A stretch of 64,000 nucleotides of DNA, from contig NOWV01000012.1 of the NCBI GenBank assembly GCA_003344405.1, positions 744,001-808,000 of the forward strand. Direction: 5' to 3'. This stretch comes from Trichoplax sp. H2 (lineage: Eukaryota; Placozoa; Uniplacotomia; Trichoplacea). A program made the position numbers and the translations under genes. Below the pieces are notes generated by a model. It was not told the origin of the DNA and did not search any database. It worked only from the letters and a program-made list of their open reading frames with translations. Shown piece by piece: positions 24,292 to 37,500 of this stretch. The first letter of the stretch is position 1. Every line of letters starts with the position of its first letter.

Positions 24292-27200
24292 TTACAATAT
24301 ATTACAACATTGGCTAACATGAGGATTAGACGTTGTCCTTGTACGTGGCAATGCAGAAAATAGCGCATCTTCAAAAATTGAAGATCCTATCGAAATATTG
24401 TCATATGGATGGAAACGAATATGATTTCCAGAATTACCACCATCATTAATATTGTGATGATTGGTATTATTATGATCAGTATTAGTGCTGGAATCATGAT
24501 TACTATTATTATTAGGATTAGGCGAAAGATTATTCGTGGAATCATTTTGATTATCTAGTGAATTGCCGGATGTTATTTGTTCATCGCTCAGTTTAACATA
24601 TTTATTGATTCGTTCAATAATCTCCGAAAATTTCTCGCGTGGCGATAGATTTCTACCTTTACCTCCATGACCACCACCTTGGCCGCTCATATCGATGTAA
24701 ATAAGTTGAGAAAAGCTAATAGCCATTGCACCTGGTGGTGGCCAATCGACCTTTTCCAACATGACAGGCACAATCGGCTTACCTAACATATCAGCTAAAA
24801 TAATCTCTTTACTACAACTACTGGAAGAGACATACTTGGAGGTTACACATGCAATTACTAATTGGGCCTCTTTGATACCGTCATAAATTTTTTGATATAG
24901 AATATCACCGCCACCCATTTGACCAATATCAATCCAACATTTATAGCCATACCTTCCTAATCGACTACATAAGGCTTTAGCTTCAGCTTGATGGTCCCAT
25001 TGATAGCTGATAAAAATTTCTGGTGAGGGTGTATCGGAGCGGACAATGTTGTTATTATTACTGTCTGAATTTTGAACGATACCTTATGATTGAAATTGAG
25101 CGTAAAAAATAATTGTAAGCTTATATAATGGTATTGATACACTCTTAATATTCCTTCCAAATCAGTTTCAATCATTTAGTTAACGATCACAATACAGCTA
25201 TCAAACAGAAGTCAATCTATACATTTATTTCGTGTTCGTTGTAATTGAAATAGAACATGAACTAAAATTCTAACATGACTGATTTCTTATTAGTATATAC
25301 TCTATTATAGCATACCTTTATTAATCTCAATTTCCTGCATTATGTGCATAACATCGTCGCGTTGTATTGACTGCAATATTTGATATAAATCATCGATGGT
25401 ATTACTTTTACTCCAATCATTCAATATTGCATGTGCAGGATCTGCTGTTAAACTCCAATTACATATATCGATCTCACTATAGCCCATTTTTCGAGCCAAT
25501 GTGCGCCAATTAGCTTTACCAGGTAAAGTTAATAAATCGGTAACTTCATGGGGCCATTCAAATTCTTGTTCATTCTATCAATTTATTAATACATATGTTA
25601 GCTACTAGTTCTAATATGGAAGTCTATGAATGATAGTTTAATTATTTTAGATTTTTTCCAACATATACGAACTACATCATTAATTGTATCTATATCAAGA
25701 CTTTAGTCACTATAAATAGGTATAAAATAAATACCTTGCTACTGGACTTAATTAAGGATCCTAAGCTTTTCTTGTCTAGATTAAACACGGTAATAAAAAA
25801 AGCAATAGAAATTTAGTTATTACAAAATAGTGCCGGTATATTAATGATTGTATATTGATTAGCACTTATGTACGTCGATATCTAAAGATTTTAACTCTCA
25901 GTGGTCAATATAGAACAACCTTTTTTAACTTCAGGACAAAACCACTTTTTATATGGTGCTGTACGAATTCTTCTATGATCACAGAGGACCAGCTAAAAAA
26001 ATGCAATTTTTATGACCGTTTGATGACATATGTATAAAGATCTCTTCAATATTATATAAAATTCTTATGAATATAATCAAAAAGATGACCGTAGGCACAG
26101 CGTATTGATTTATGGTTTAATTGATAATATTCCGAAGTAATAATCTCTTTTAAAGTGCAAAATAAAAATTTGTCATTAGTACTAAGCTAACCTTTGCAGA
26201 CTTGCAGAGTTCTAATTCATGAAAATGCAAACACTCTTCTCTTTGACAACCATTAATGTTATGTTTTTCACATAACTTGTTGCATGTACAGGCTACAACA
26301 ATTTGATAATTAAGGTGACGGATCCAGGCTTTACGCAAGTTAGCCAATGTCGCTTTAACAAACTGCAAAACCTGTAAATAAAGTATTTAAATAAGAACTG
26401 TATATATTTCGGTGTTAATACTATTTACAGAGACTAATATATTTGCCAATCTTTTAATGAAATCATACCTTTGTACATGCTTGTCTATTTACTTCAATAA
26501 CAACTCCTTCTTCCTCATCATCGAAGTTTGCTCGTTGGACAACAACCTATTAGTAAGGGTGTCATACAGGGTATCATTTATAGGTTAGGATTTACTTCTT
26601 ATTTATAGTGAGCCAGACTGTAACAACAAAAGCATCTATTGTAGCCATTAACTGGTACATTACAACACTATTAACCTTTATTCGTGCAAATCGCATAGGT
26701 GCTCGATGTAGTATAAAATCATGATCTTCATCTAAATAAAATCGAGCACAGTTATTATATAAATAAGGCTCTCGACCACCACATTCTTGTGTCCATCTAA
26801 CGACATGCATTAATAAGCGATTATAAAATCCATCTGGCAGAAATCCGTCAAAGTCAACATAGAACGATATATCCCAGTTATTATGAATGTAGATATCTTC
26901 AATCCTCTTGGGATTTTGCAACCGTGATGGTAAATAATACGTATTTCCACATTCCGCATAATCAGTACAATCAGATGATCCCTATAAAATAAGAATAAAT
27001 TTAAAAATAAGATAGTAAATAAAAGATGACTGACATCTAGGTAGAAATTGATAAAACAGCTAAAGAAAGATAGTTATTTATTTTCTTAGGTGCTATAGTG
27101 AATTTGTTGGACCTTTCGGGGAATTAATCGACGACATAGCAGATCAAACGATTCCATTAAATTTAGTAACATTGATTTATGATCGATGATATCACCCCAC

Positions 27201-30200
27201 ATATAATTGATTAAATCGTCAGTCAATATTCCTCGTTTATTAAGTAATTCTAATGTATTCGATTTCATGGAAAACTGAAATAAGATAAGAACAAATTTCA
27301 AAATAGATATTTATAAGCTTTAAAGTTTCATCATTACTAAACAATTGAATTTATGTTCGTTAACTAATAGTCAAAAATATGATTACATTTTATCCGTAAT
27401 TATACCAATCATGTACTAACGTTATTGCCTATGTTTTTCAAAGTTAAAATTTTAACAAAAGAATCAGCCAACCATAACGGATCAAGAATAACAGTAATAT
27501 TGTTGGATGTATTCCCAACTGAATCTTGATAGTGTACAATATTGCCAAGATCGTGATAGTATTGTAACATGACTTTAATAGCAGATCGATCGATAATATG
27601 CGATTCCGATGCAATTAACTGATAAACCTAATAATACATAATAATTTTTAGTATGAAAAAGATTAGTGCGCAAAGATAATATCATCCGTATCACAAAATG
27701 AATAATGTTATTGTAGTAATGAAAATATGATATAGATATGGTACAGTATTTGTCAATGCAAGAGTAAAAAAATGTGACAGCACTGGTAAATCGGGTTACA
27801 GTACAATATTATTTATGTATCTATTGAATTTAAAAACTATTCAAATGGCTATTTATATAACCTTAAAATAATTATTATCAATCGATAATTATTGTTTGAT
27901 TGTTATATTTCTTTTACGCAATTAAAACTATGTTCAGTCTAGTCTTATTAGTTAATCAATACTAAATTTAATTATACTTATTAAACGCTCACTGAACTGA
28001 CATAAATATTCTTATTCCAAGAAATACTACCTTATCGTCTAGACAATAAACCTATTTACTTATTTATTTATTAATTTGTCCGCAGAAACGGTGTCAATAA
28101 CCATACACAATTCAGCTATAAGTCGATTTTAATCATGAGCTTAATTGCTTTAGCACTGACCTCATCGGATGATATTAAATGCTTTCCTTCTTTCGTCATT
28201 TGTCGAGATAGGCATTCAAATTTTAGCCACTGGATCGGTATCTTTTCACTGATAAAAGGTTGTGATTCTACAGCATTGTCGATGCTTTGAATAAGTTTGG
28301 CCAACTACATAATATCATAAAAAAGAAATCTTATTTAAATTCTTTCCATGACATTAAATCCACTGTTCTCATCAAAAAATAAAATAAATCTATTAAATTG
28401 CGAACATTTTTTTACTTACCTCCTCGTCTTGATCATCATCTAATTGATCATCAATTGCAAAAAATATTGGGGCCATATGCCTAGCGTAAGGTTTACCCCG
28501 TAGGTTTTCCTGTATCCTATCAAATCTATAGTTTATTAATTTGTTACGTTCCTAATAGGAAACAAAGAATTGTCGTTAGAAAGAGCTTATATTCTATCAT
28601 ATCTCAATGGCCTTTACATTAATAATAATACAATCAAAAGTTTTAAATATGCTCTTAATTTTTATTGTTGGAGGTTAGCTATTATTTACCCGAATATAAA
28701 CAAAATAATATTACATACATTTTTCGACTTACTGTGATATTACTACCAAGTTTATTCTTATTAATGCCAATGATAAATACGGTAGGTGTTAGAAGAGTAG
28801 CTTTACGACTGGGGTTTTGACCAACAGCGCAAGAGTAAATGGAGCTCATCCAGTATAAAATAAAATCCAGTACACATAATTCATTTCCCTCCTATCAAAA
28901 AATTTATAATTTGAGTTAAACTTCATATGCATTCACTTAAAGTTTTTTGTGTCAGGGACTACTTCTTTTAGTAGTCCCTGTTAGTATGGATATATAATTA
29001 AATAAAAAATAAATTAAAAGTAAATTGTTCACTACGAATGTCGATTCTAATTAGTACAATTGTAAAACGACTAAAGTTTAATTTTAGACACTATACCGAT
29101 TCTTCAATATCTTCGGTTAAATCGAAAGCGATGATATAGATTGATTTATTGTTGCAAAACATCTACATTATCCAGATAATAATAAAATGGAAATTAATAG
29201 CTAATAAGGGGAAATTTCTGATTTAGAGTGAACGATTAAATATAGGAAGTGCAACGATGGTTTCAAAAGTTTGGCGATCGCAATTAACTTACACGATAAG
29301 ATAAATTGTGTATAGGTTGTCCACTTAAATCCCAGACATCATGAGTTTTTAAGACCTCCTCATTGGGCTTAACTTCGATATTATTTTTTTCATGATTATC
29401 AATATCACAATTTTCAATCATTTTGCATACAATTTGTTTCATTGTAGGGGCTAAGCTATTTAATATTGCTTCATGCTGTTGACTAGCTTGCAGGGTCGAA
29501 TCGGAAGTTTGTAATTCCTTCGACAAATGCCAGCTAGGAGAATAACTTGGTTCATCTTCAATATCACAAATATCATGATCGTCAATATAACGATCTTCGT
29601 CATTGACATTCATATTAGATTCATCAATATCTTGATTATCGATTATACTTTCTAATTTGGTAACAATGCTTTTAGCTAATGCTTGATCTAGTTGTTCTTG
29701 AATTTTTTCCATTTCATCTATTTTAATTGACAATAAAATCATAATTGAGAATGTACTATAGATGAATTTCGCTATACCGCATATTTAAACAACGAAAGGG
29801 GCAAGACTTCTGAGTGTCAATACTGCATCATCATTTTAGGTATTGATTATAGCTATTTTACATCTTTATTTATAACAGCATGATAGGTTACCTTCTATGG
29901 TGGAAAACGAATATTTCTTATCCAAAGCATCTTTTCCGCCTTCTTCTACTAAAGGACTTAAATTACCTTGACCTAAAGTATCAAAATTGTTCATTGCGAA
30001 AATTTTAAAAACAAACGAATTAATTACAATAAATATTTAGTAGATTTAACAGTTCCATGTACTTTATAACTTTTAAGCTACTTGTACAGAGAAATAACGT
30101 AGTTATAAATATGATGTAGATATGTATTACCTTTCAGGATTTTACTAATTGTTTGTCGGGGAAGCTGATCTTTACTTAAGATTACAAAGCGAATTCGACG

Positions 30201-33200
30201 AACATTTCGACAATCAAACTGTGAAGCTTTATTATATGCTGCAATAGCATCTTCACCATGTGCTAAAATTTCCGGTGGAACTTATGGTTTGACAGAAGAG
30301 CGAGAATGATATAAATCAGAAAATTGGATAATATAGATTTTGATCAATGTCTATGTAGCTCTATAGCAGGGAATATTTCAAGAAAAAGCTTGCATTTCTT
30401 GAGTAGTCCCTGTTTAAAGTACTGTCAAGCAAATAAAACTTTAGTCTATTCGAACAGTACCAAATACGATATTAAAGAAAGTAATGAACATTTATGGTAA
30501 ATTTCTATCCGTGCACGTTTGATAGGGAATAAAAGATCTTTAAATAATAACGCAGATGTTTATTGTAATAAAAAAGATACTACCGGTAATTGTTGCAAAG
30601 ACATCATTCGCTAGGCGTTTCTTTATTTCATTTACATTTAATCTAATAATTTACATTATAGTTTCAACCTATATCTAAGGAAAACCTCTATTACGATCGT
30701 TAACCATATCTCTGGTTTGGATTAACTTACTATTTTCATTCCCTTCCGGCACGATGGTAGCACAATCACAGTTACCATACAAATTAATAATGCCGTAGAC
30801 GTTATTAGTAACATCCGTAGCTATCGCACCTAGAAAGACAAAATAAGCAGTATCGTTGGAAAATGCATTAAAAGTGTAAAGTAGTTCATAGTTATATTTA
30901 ATTAATTTGTCAACTCGGATTTTTCAGCGGCACCATAGTTAATCAAGTACATAAATTATTTCTCTGTCCTAACTGTTACTCTAATTAATAATTATCAATC
31001 GGTATTTTGCTTTAGATAGATACAATCTCCAGTATAAGTACGCCATATTTAATTTGAGTTATACCTATACTATAACAAATTAGTAAGGTATGATGTTTCA
31101 TAGCAACAGCTACTTAACTCATCAATCAATATTTACTTCCGATAAGCAATATTATTAGGTCAAGTTAATAAGCTTCGCGTGAATATTATCATGTGCAACT
31201 ACTACATATTGAATTGTAATAATTGCCAAATGTTGTACGAGAATTTTCGATTTGATTTAGTAATAGAGTGTTAACGTGTTTACTATTCGCTTTGTAAATT
31301 ATACTTTTATAACGATTCCTCATTAAAAATTTCTAATTTACAAAAACTTTATGATAAATGTAATCATAAAGTTACGTTCTGAAATATATCTCAAATGCCA
31401 CATGAGCGTAAAATAATTTATGCCATCTCAGTCCCCACTACCGTAAGTTATGCTTTAACGTACGATAAATATAGATTATTTCATAAATGTGAGAAATTAA
31501 CCTAAGTCATTGCCATTAATGTACGCATGAACATGACCATTTGTCTTTCGACTAATACCAAAATAATCGCCCATCTTCAAAGAATGCAATCCTTGATGAT
31601 GGCAGTAATTTTGACATTGACCATGGACATAAAGATTTTTATCGCTGAGAATCCAATTTGGAGATTGTTGTATTCCTACTAAAGAGCGGGGGAATTGTAA
31701 ACTGGTTGGTGATGCAGTTGTTAAACCAATTTGTAAGTTCCCATTCCACCTTGTCATAACATTGTCAATTCTTAACTGAAATAACTCATTATCTTGTAAA
31801 GGACGATTTGTCATAAAAGTAGCAGCATCGAATTGACTGACTGGATTTTTACGGCTAGCAATCGTAAAATCGGACGATAACATGCCATTTAATCCATGTC
31901 TAGAGTAAAAAAGTAAAGGAGTTCGGGGATTCGAAGCTGAAAGTAAAAATAAAGGCACATAGATATTAAGAGAAAGGCGATAATCAGTCAATATTAATCT
32001 CTTTTTTAGCTTCATTGATATTTACCATTTCACAATATTGCTATTACTATAGATTCCTTTTACATTTAAAGTTTACGGAGAAGTTGTAGCAATCAAGTAT
32101 TAGAATATTCTAACGTATAAAATTTATTAGAAGAAAGATTTACCTGCAGGCTGTTCTCCAAGATAGTCTATCCTTACTTTACAATCGCCAATAATTGTTG
32201 ATATCATAGGATAAAGAATTTTTCCTTGTAGTCCGTGAAAGGCAATCCCTAGGTTAACACCATTAACTTCGTAAGATAAAGTTCCTCTATCCATATCTAA
32301 GATAACGCAAAATTTCTTAAATCTAGATAATTCTTGATTTAATATGTTACTGCCATCTTCGCCATCTTGATTCTGGTTATGCAAATGATTAAGCATCGGG
32401 TAATGGCCTTGTTCAATATTTGCATGTATTAATACTCTTTTGCTGATATTCCATCCCCAACTATTAGTACTACAACCAACTAGGCTGGTATAGCCTGTAC
32501 AATGCAGACACTCTTTCTTGTTACCAACACCGGCAACGGAATGAGATCCTAAAAATATAGGTATAAAATCATACATAGGATCAATTAAAAAATCATCCCA
32601 ATAATTAAGTGCAATTTCTGTTTGAAACTGAATTACTTGATTAGTTAATAAATTAAAACTTTAACTATATTACTTTAGCATTTCCTTAAGCAATATTAAT
32701 CATGATCAATCTATGGTCGTTATATCAAAATGATTCAATATATCTTAGAACTACTCTATACCAGAGCCGATAGTAAATAGGCCACTCTTGATTCAAAATT
32801 GATCAACAAAATAGATTCACAGTAACATGAACTAGCTACATTATTGAAAGACAAGGACTGAAGTAAAAATTTATATGTATGGTATGTTTTATAAAGAGAA
32901 AAGATTACATGATAAATAGTGATACTATGTTTATTTGATATCATCAAATAGAGATTTGCGACCATTTCTCAAGAATAATTCATCAATTCCACTATGTTCA
33001 TTACATGTTTAATATATGGTATTAAAATGACTAGACTTTAGAAGACTCGGTTTACGTATGTGCATGCTGATCATTGATTAATAAATGACTGAAACAGATT
33101 TGAAAATCGAAGCCTTAAATTACAGCAATCATAAAATGTAATTTATCATCGCCATTAGCAGAAAGAAACGAAGTACAAAATGACAGTAGTGTTAACATAA

Positions 33201-34592
33201 CAAATGGATTTACCATAGCAAAATACACATTACTCGTATAATGATGCATGCAATGGTTAATAATTTACGAAAGATAACGTATGTAAATTAACGTTTTCGT
33301 ATATGGAGTATGACTGATTCATAATTATTATCACAACAGACTTAATCTATTGATTGTGATATCGGGTATGCTATATGTATTGCCTAGAAAGATTGAAACT
33401 AACTACTATGATTCGTTAATTCAAATTAGTAGCAGTAATTTACAGTGATACTATCACTCCAACACGTTTTCGGGATAGGGATAATTACGTTCAAAACTGA
33501 ACTTGATAATAAAGCTATTCAGGATCAAATAGAGGACGCAGATGACATAAAATCTATTTTTAAGATAGAACTCAGCAAGAAATTAACGGAAAAGATACTA
33601 ACCTAAATCTCCTTGCCATGTTAATTGCCAAACATGTCTACCATTCTCTATGCTTCGATTACATCGAATAGCATCAGTTGATTGGACTGCTTTCTGCCTC
33701 TGACAAGCATGAAGATCATCGTCCAGAACATGAATATTAACTGAACAATCATCTGGATTCCATGTATATAGATTGGCCATTTCTTGACCTGGCCGACGGT
33801 TGCCTGATGATCAATAAATAGAGTAAATTATGAGGATAGAATATCTTCATGAATTAATGTCCTTACTAAACGACATACTATATGAATTACTATTAGCTTA
33901 ATCAAAGCTATCCTGAAATAACAGGATAGTTCATAATGCTTTAGGATTACTTTGTTAAATACTTATTTAAGGTTACCAAGAATGACAGTAAACTTACCAA
34001 GATAAATGATTGAAACTTCTGCATTGCCATAGACTTCGCTAACCATTGGATAAAGAGATTTTCCAACTAGCCCAGTACAACAGATACCAAGATATTTACC
34101 CTCAGCTTCAAATGCTAATGTTCCATTTTCCATATCCAGATAGACTATAACTTCACTCGGTGCTTGGTAATCAAGAGCCATAGACGGATAGCAAGTTAAT
34201 GATTTCTTTCCTGCACTATAGCTAATCTTGTTAGTAATATCCCAGCCCCAAGCGTTAGGGTCTTGCTCAATTAATGTTGTGTAACCTTTACAATGTAGTA
34301 TGGCTTCTTTTGAGCCAACACCTGCTACTGCATGGCTACCTCGTGGAGTTAACCATTTTAATTTCCAAGCATGATGGCCATGAGTATAGCCATATCTACC
34401 TCTAATAGCATCGGTTGATCGACGAGCTGGCCTTCGATAAAAGGTTAATGGGTCATCGTCTTTAATGTAAATATTTTTGGAATGATCTGCGGGATGCCAA
34501 GAATGAATAATTTCCTGATTGAGTTCATTTTTACAAATCGAGTCGTGTTTATCACCATGGCGGACGACATGATCACGACTAGTTGTTACCAT
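24292..34592 (-). CDS. SPRY-SPRY-NHR-Roc-COR-Death-TIR multidomain protein, 19 exons, about 1637 aa
   Basis: Minus-strand exons: 33998..34592, 33603..33803, 32144..32548, 31502..31936, 30731..30829, 30131..30262, 29892..29972, 29293..29717, 29097..29162, 28733..28891, 28420..28551, 28161..28304, 27421..27627, 27113..27274, 26619..26981, 26469..26546, 26192..26371, 25316..25574, 24292..25082; all phases match. ATG 34592 is the first after an in-frame TAA. Residues ~27-198 and ~212-396 are SPSB-like SPRY domains (A-W-G-W-D-I; S-W-G-W-N-I) without a SOCS box. ~405-570 is a Neuralized repeat (L-Q-D-N-E-L-F-Q-L-R-I-D; W-N-G-N-L-Q-I-G). ~590-915 is a Roc domain: Walker A replaced by S-K-D-Q-L-P-R-Q-T, switch-II W-D-L-S-G-Q kept, NKxD changed to N-K-N-K, and a long acidic insert. 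~915-1230 is COR, followed by a Cys/His-rich patch (C-T-C ... C-L-H-F-H). ~1290-1370 is a Death domain. ~1396-1515 is a TIR (F-I-S-Y-Q-W-D; C-S-K-E, Glu ~1467). An Asn-rich tail ends the protein. Likely a signalling scaffold or cell-death effector (inference). Confidence 0.88.
28954..28984. repeat. Short hairpin element in a Roc-COR gene intron
   Basis: CAGGGACTAC and its reverse complement GTAGTCCCTG flank an 8-nt centre, a perfect 10-bp stem. The same end sequence appears at 30402..30411 in another intron of the gene, suggesting a small foldback/MITE family. Confidence 0.6.
30366..30412. repeat. Second hairpin element with the same terminal word (AGTCCCTG)
   Basis: CAGGGAATATTTCAAGAAA pairs imperfectly with TTTCTTGAGTAGTCCCTG across a short loop. 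It shares its right terminus with the element at 28954 and lies in the intron just after the first Roc exon (30131..30262). Confidence 0.5.
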
Positions 34593-34599
34593 CTTTCTT

Positions 34600-37500
34600 T
34601 TTTCTCCTTGGAATAATATAAAAGTAATCTTTACTTTAAGTTGGCTTAATAACAGTTGGGTAGCTAGAGCTAAATTTTAATGAAGGAAAAAGTAACGAAT
34701 AAATTTATAGCTATAATATATGCCAACATTACGGGAAGAAAAGTTATAACTTCGATAATGACACATATAGGTGTACAGCAGTAGTCCGGAGTCATAAAAT
34801 TAAAGAAAATTTGCTAAAGAAAGGGTGAGGTAATAACTGCCATTTTCACCTTCCTTTTAGTAAATCATTATCTTATAAATGCCCAATTTTCGGCTACTGT
34901 ACGTTAAATGTCACTTTAATAGACTTTAATAAAAATGAAGGATAAACTCATTAAGTGATCTAATAAATATTATTAAAATAAACCAATTATAGAAATGAAA
35001 GAAAAGCTTCTAAACAGTCTTATGAAAACAATTTTATAAGGAGAATTTTAATAAATAATTAAAAATGGAAAATAAGACCTGAAATTAATTTAAATTTTTC
35101 CTGCTTATTGGATTATAAACATGGTTGAATAATATTCCCGTACTACTTATTTTTCAATATGCATATTAAAATTCATATTAACAAACGATAACAAAACTTA
35201 TCGATCATGAATATAAAGTACGTATATAAATCTTGGGATATTTTCGAAGGATATTAGGGAGAATTTAAAGAGGGATCAATAACGAGATTTTTCTCACATA
35301 CGTATAGTATAGTGCACGGTACAATTGTCTATTGTATCTCTATCCATAAAAATGTCAACTATATTATTGTATATGGTCTTTAGATTCTTTACTGAAGTTA
35401 AATTCAATGATTCATAGCACAGGATTTAACTATGTTAAGGCAAATGAAAGATTCTTCGGTATAAAATAAAAATGTTCAATTCTCGAGTACCGGTAGCTTA
35501 AATCTTCAATCGGTTTTATGCCTCTATTATTAGAGTCATAATTTCTTTAGATTATTCTTACTGTGAGTATAGGAAATTACTTAAATTAATTGAATAATTT
35601 CAACTAGAAAAAGCTTTTCTTTTTTTTCTCGATCTAAACTTTAGATAGATCTATGCAAAAATTTCTACTGCGTTGCTACTAACTGCTACGGGATAAGCTT
35701 TATATGATCTTTAATAGAATTTCATCGCTTCCTTAAAAGATGCCTATTTCGTTTATCTTCAATACATATTTGCTTCATACCACCTTCATATATAGAATAC
35801 TTTTGATTATAAATAAATGATTAGTAATTTTACCGTCAATTCTCGACAAACTTTACGGGTAATTTATCAAAGATTTACTGCAGGACAGTCTTTAGTGTTG
35901 TGGGGGTACCTCGTATTACACCCGTAGTATAGTAATAGTGTTGTAGTTTAGATTAATGAATCGCCAATGGGGTAAATTAGTAGTAGTATTATTTATGTGT
36001 TGGCAGTACAAAATTTTTAGTACAACGATACAAAGGTACTTTATCATGGCATGAAGATTTAGGTTAATAATTATTCACAGAGGCATTCAGATTTAATGCT
36101 ATTAAACTGTTATCTTCAATTTATAGCATAAGAATTTTAAGGAAGAATAGACATAACGCAATCGATGTAACTCATACATCAAAATTGCAAATAAACCTAG
36201 AATCTGATGTGTGTCTGAACTTAATCACTATCCTTAAGTAAATCACTTAGCGACGTTCATATCCAGTGTAACTTTAAGACAGAAATTGACATTAAAACTA
36301 AAGGGCTATATTCAAATTCATAGTATGGTAAAATGTCAATCAAAGAAGTCAAATTTTTCGTTAAAATAGATAACTTGTTTAGAAAGAAAAGGCTACATAC
36401 GTTACGCGATCAACTTAACAGCAAATTTAAAGAAATAATTATTACACGTAGCATTACCGGGTTAGTAGTTTTGCATGTTGAAAAGTCAAATTATCAAGGA
36501 AGAAATTGAAAACACATTTGATACTTATGGCATCAAATATTGCCTAATACTGTAGCTTAATCATTGATATCGCCTACGTATAGAAGAAAATTGAGATCCA
36601 GAGTTTAGAAAAATTAAGCAGGTACTTCTAATTTTAATATTATGAAGTATATCACGTATATTAGAACATTATATTCAGGAGTAGGAGAGGATTATGACTT
36701 TTCTAGATGAAGACTGATCCATCGCTACTTTTACGGCAATCATTTAAAAAAGGCTGTTACAATCTATATTTACTATATAGCACTAAATATATGACCGGTA
36801 CCTTAACATAAAATTCATAAGATAAGCTAGACAATCATATAAGAATGAAATAGATTCATTATCTTTTTTACCCCTAGAATAACTTCTGAAATAGATACTA
36901 TGTCATAATTTTATTGCTCCACGTACATCTAAGGCTAATAACTTGCCCTAAAATTATAGGTAATAAAGGCAAGCTGTGACTTCCCCAATGGAATGATGTG
37001 CTGCTACATACTTATGACTACGCTCATGTGCTATGATATTTTTATTTGGCTGTCTCTGTATTAGATATTCTTCAATTTAACTTGTGAAGAGTTACTTGAA
37101 TTATAATGATGCTACAAATATTATTGGAGTCTACGTACAAAGTTAGAAATGGAGAGTGTTATGAAAATAAATTTTATGACCTTTCAGCAATTTCAGTATA
37201 AATAGAACTAGAAAAGGAGTTATTATAAATACCCTTTAAAATAGTGTGATAAGCTGCTTAAATTTATCGACAAATAAACCTAAAGTCAGATTTTTATTAA
37301 TAATGTTAATAAAAAAAATTTTACAAACGATATAACAACCAAAACTTTTGCAGTTAGTGTTATAATTTCGACAAAACCTTTATGACTCTAGTAAGAGAAG
37401 TAGTAGTATTTAATTAATAGAAGCTCCGCTGTACAGTATATTTCACGTCCTACACATATACGTGTATCATACTTATTATGGATAACTTTTGCAAGTATGT

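Noticed and set aside
24292-34592. Two separate genes (SPRY-NHR and Roc-COR-Death-TIR)
   Set aside because: A strong GTAAGT donor after the NHR joins in phase to the first Roc exon, no in-frame stop precedes that donor, and no start codon is evident at the head of the Roc region. Still needs cDNA.
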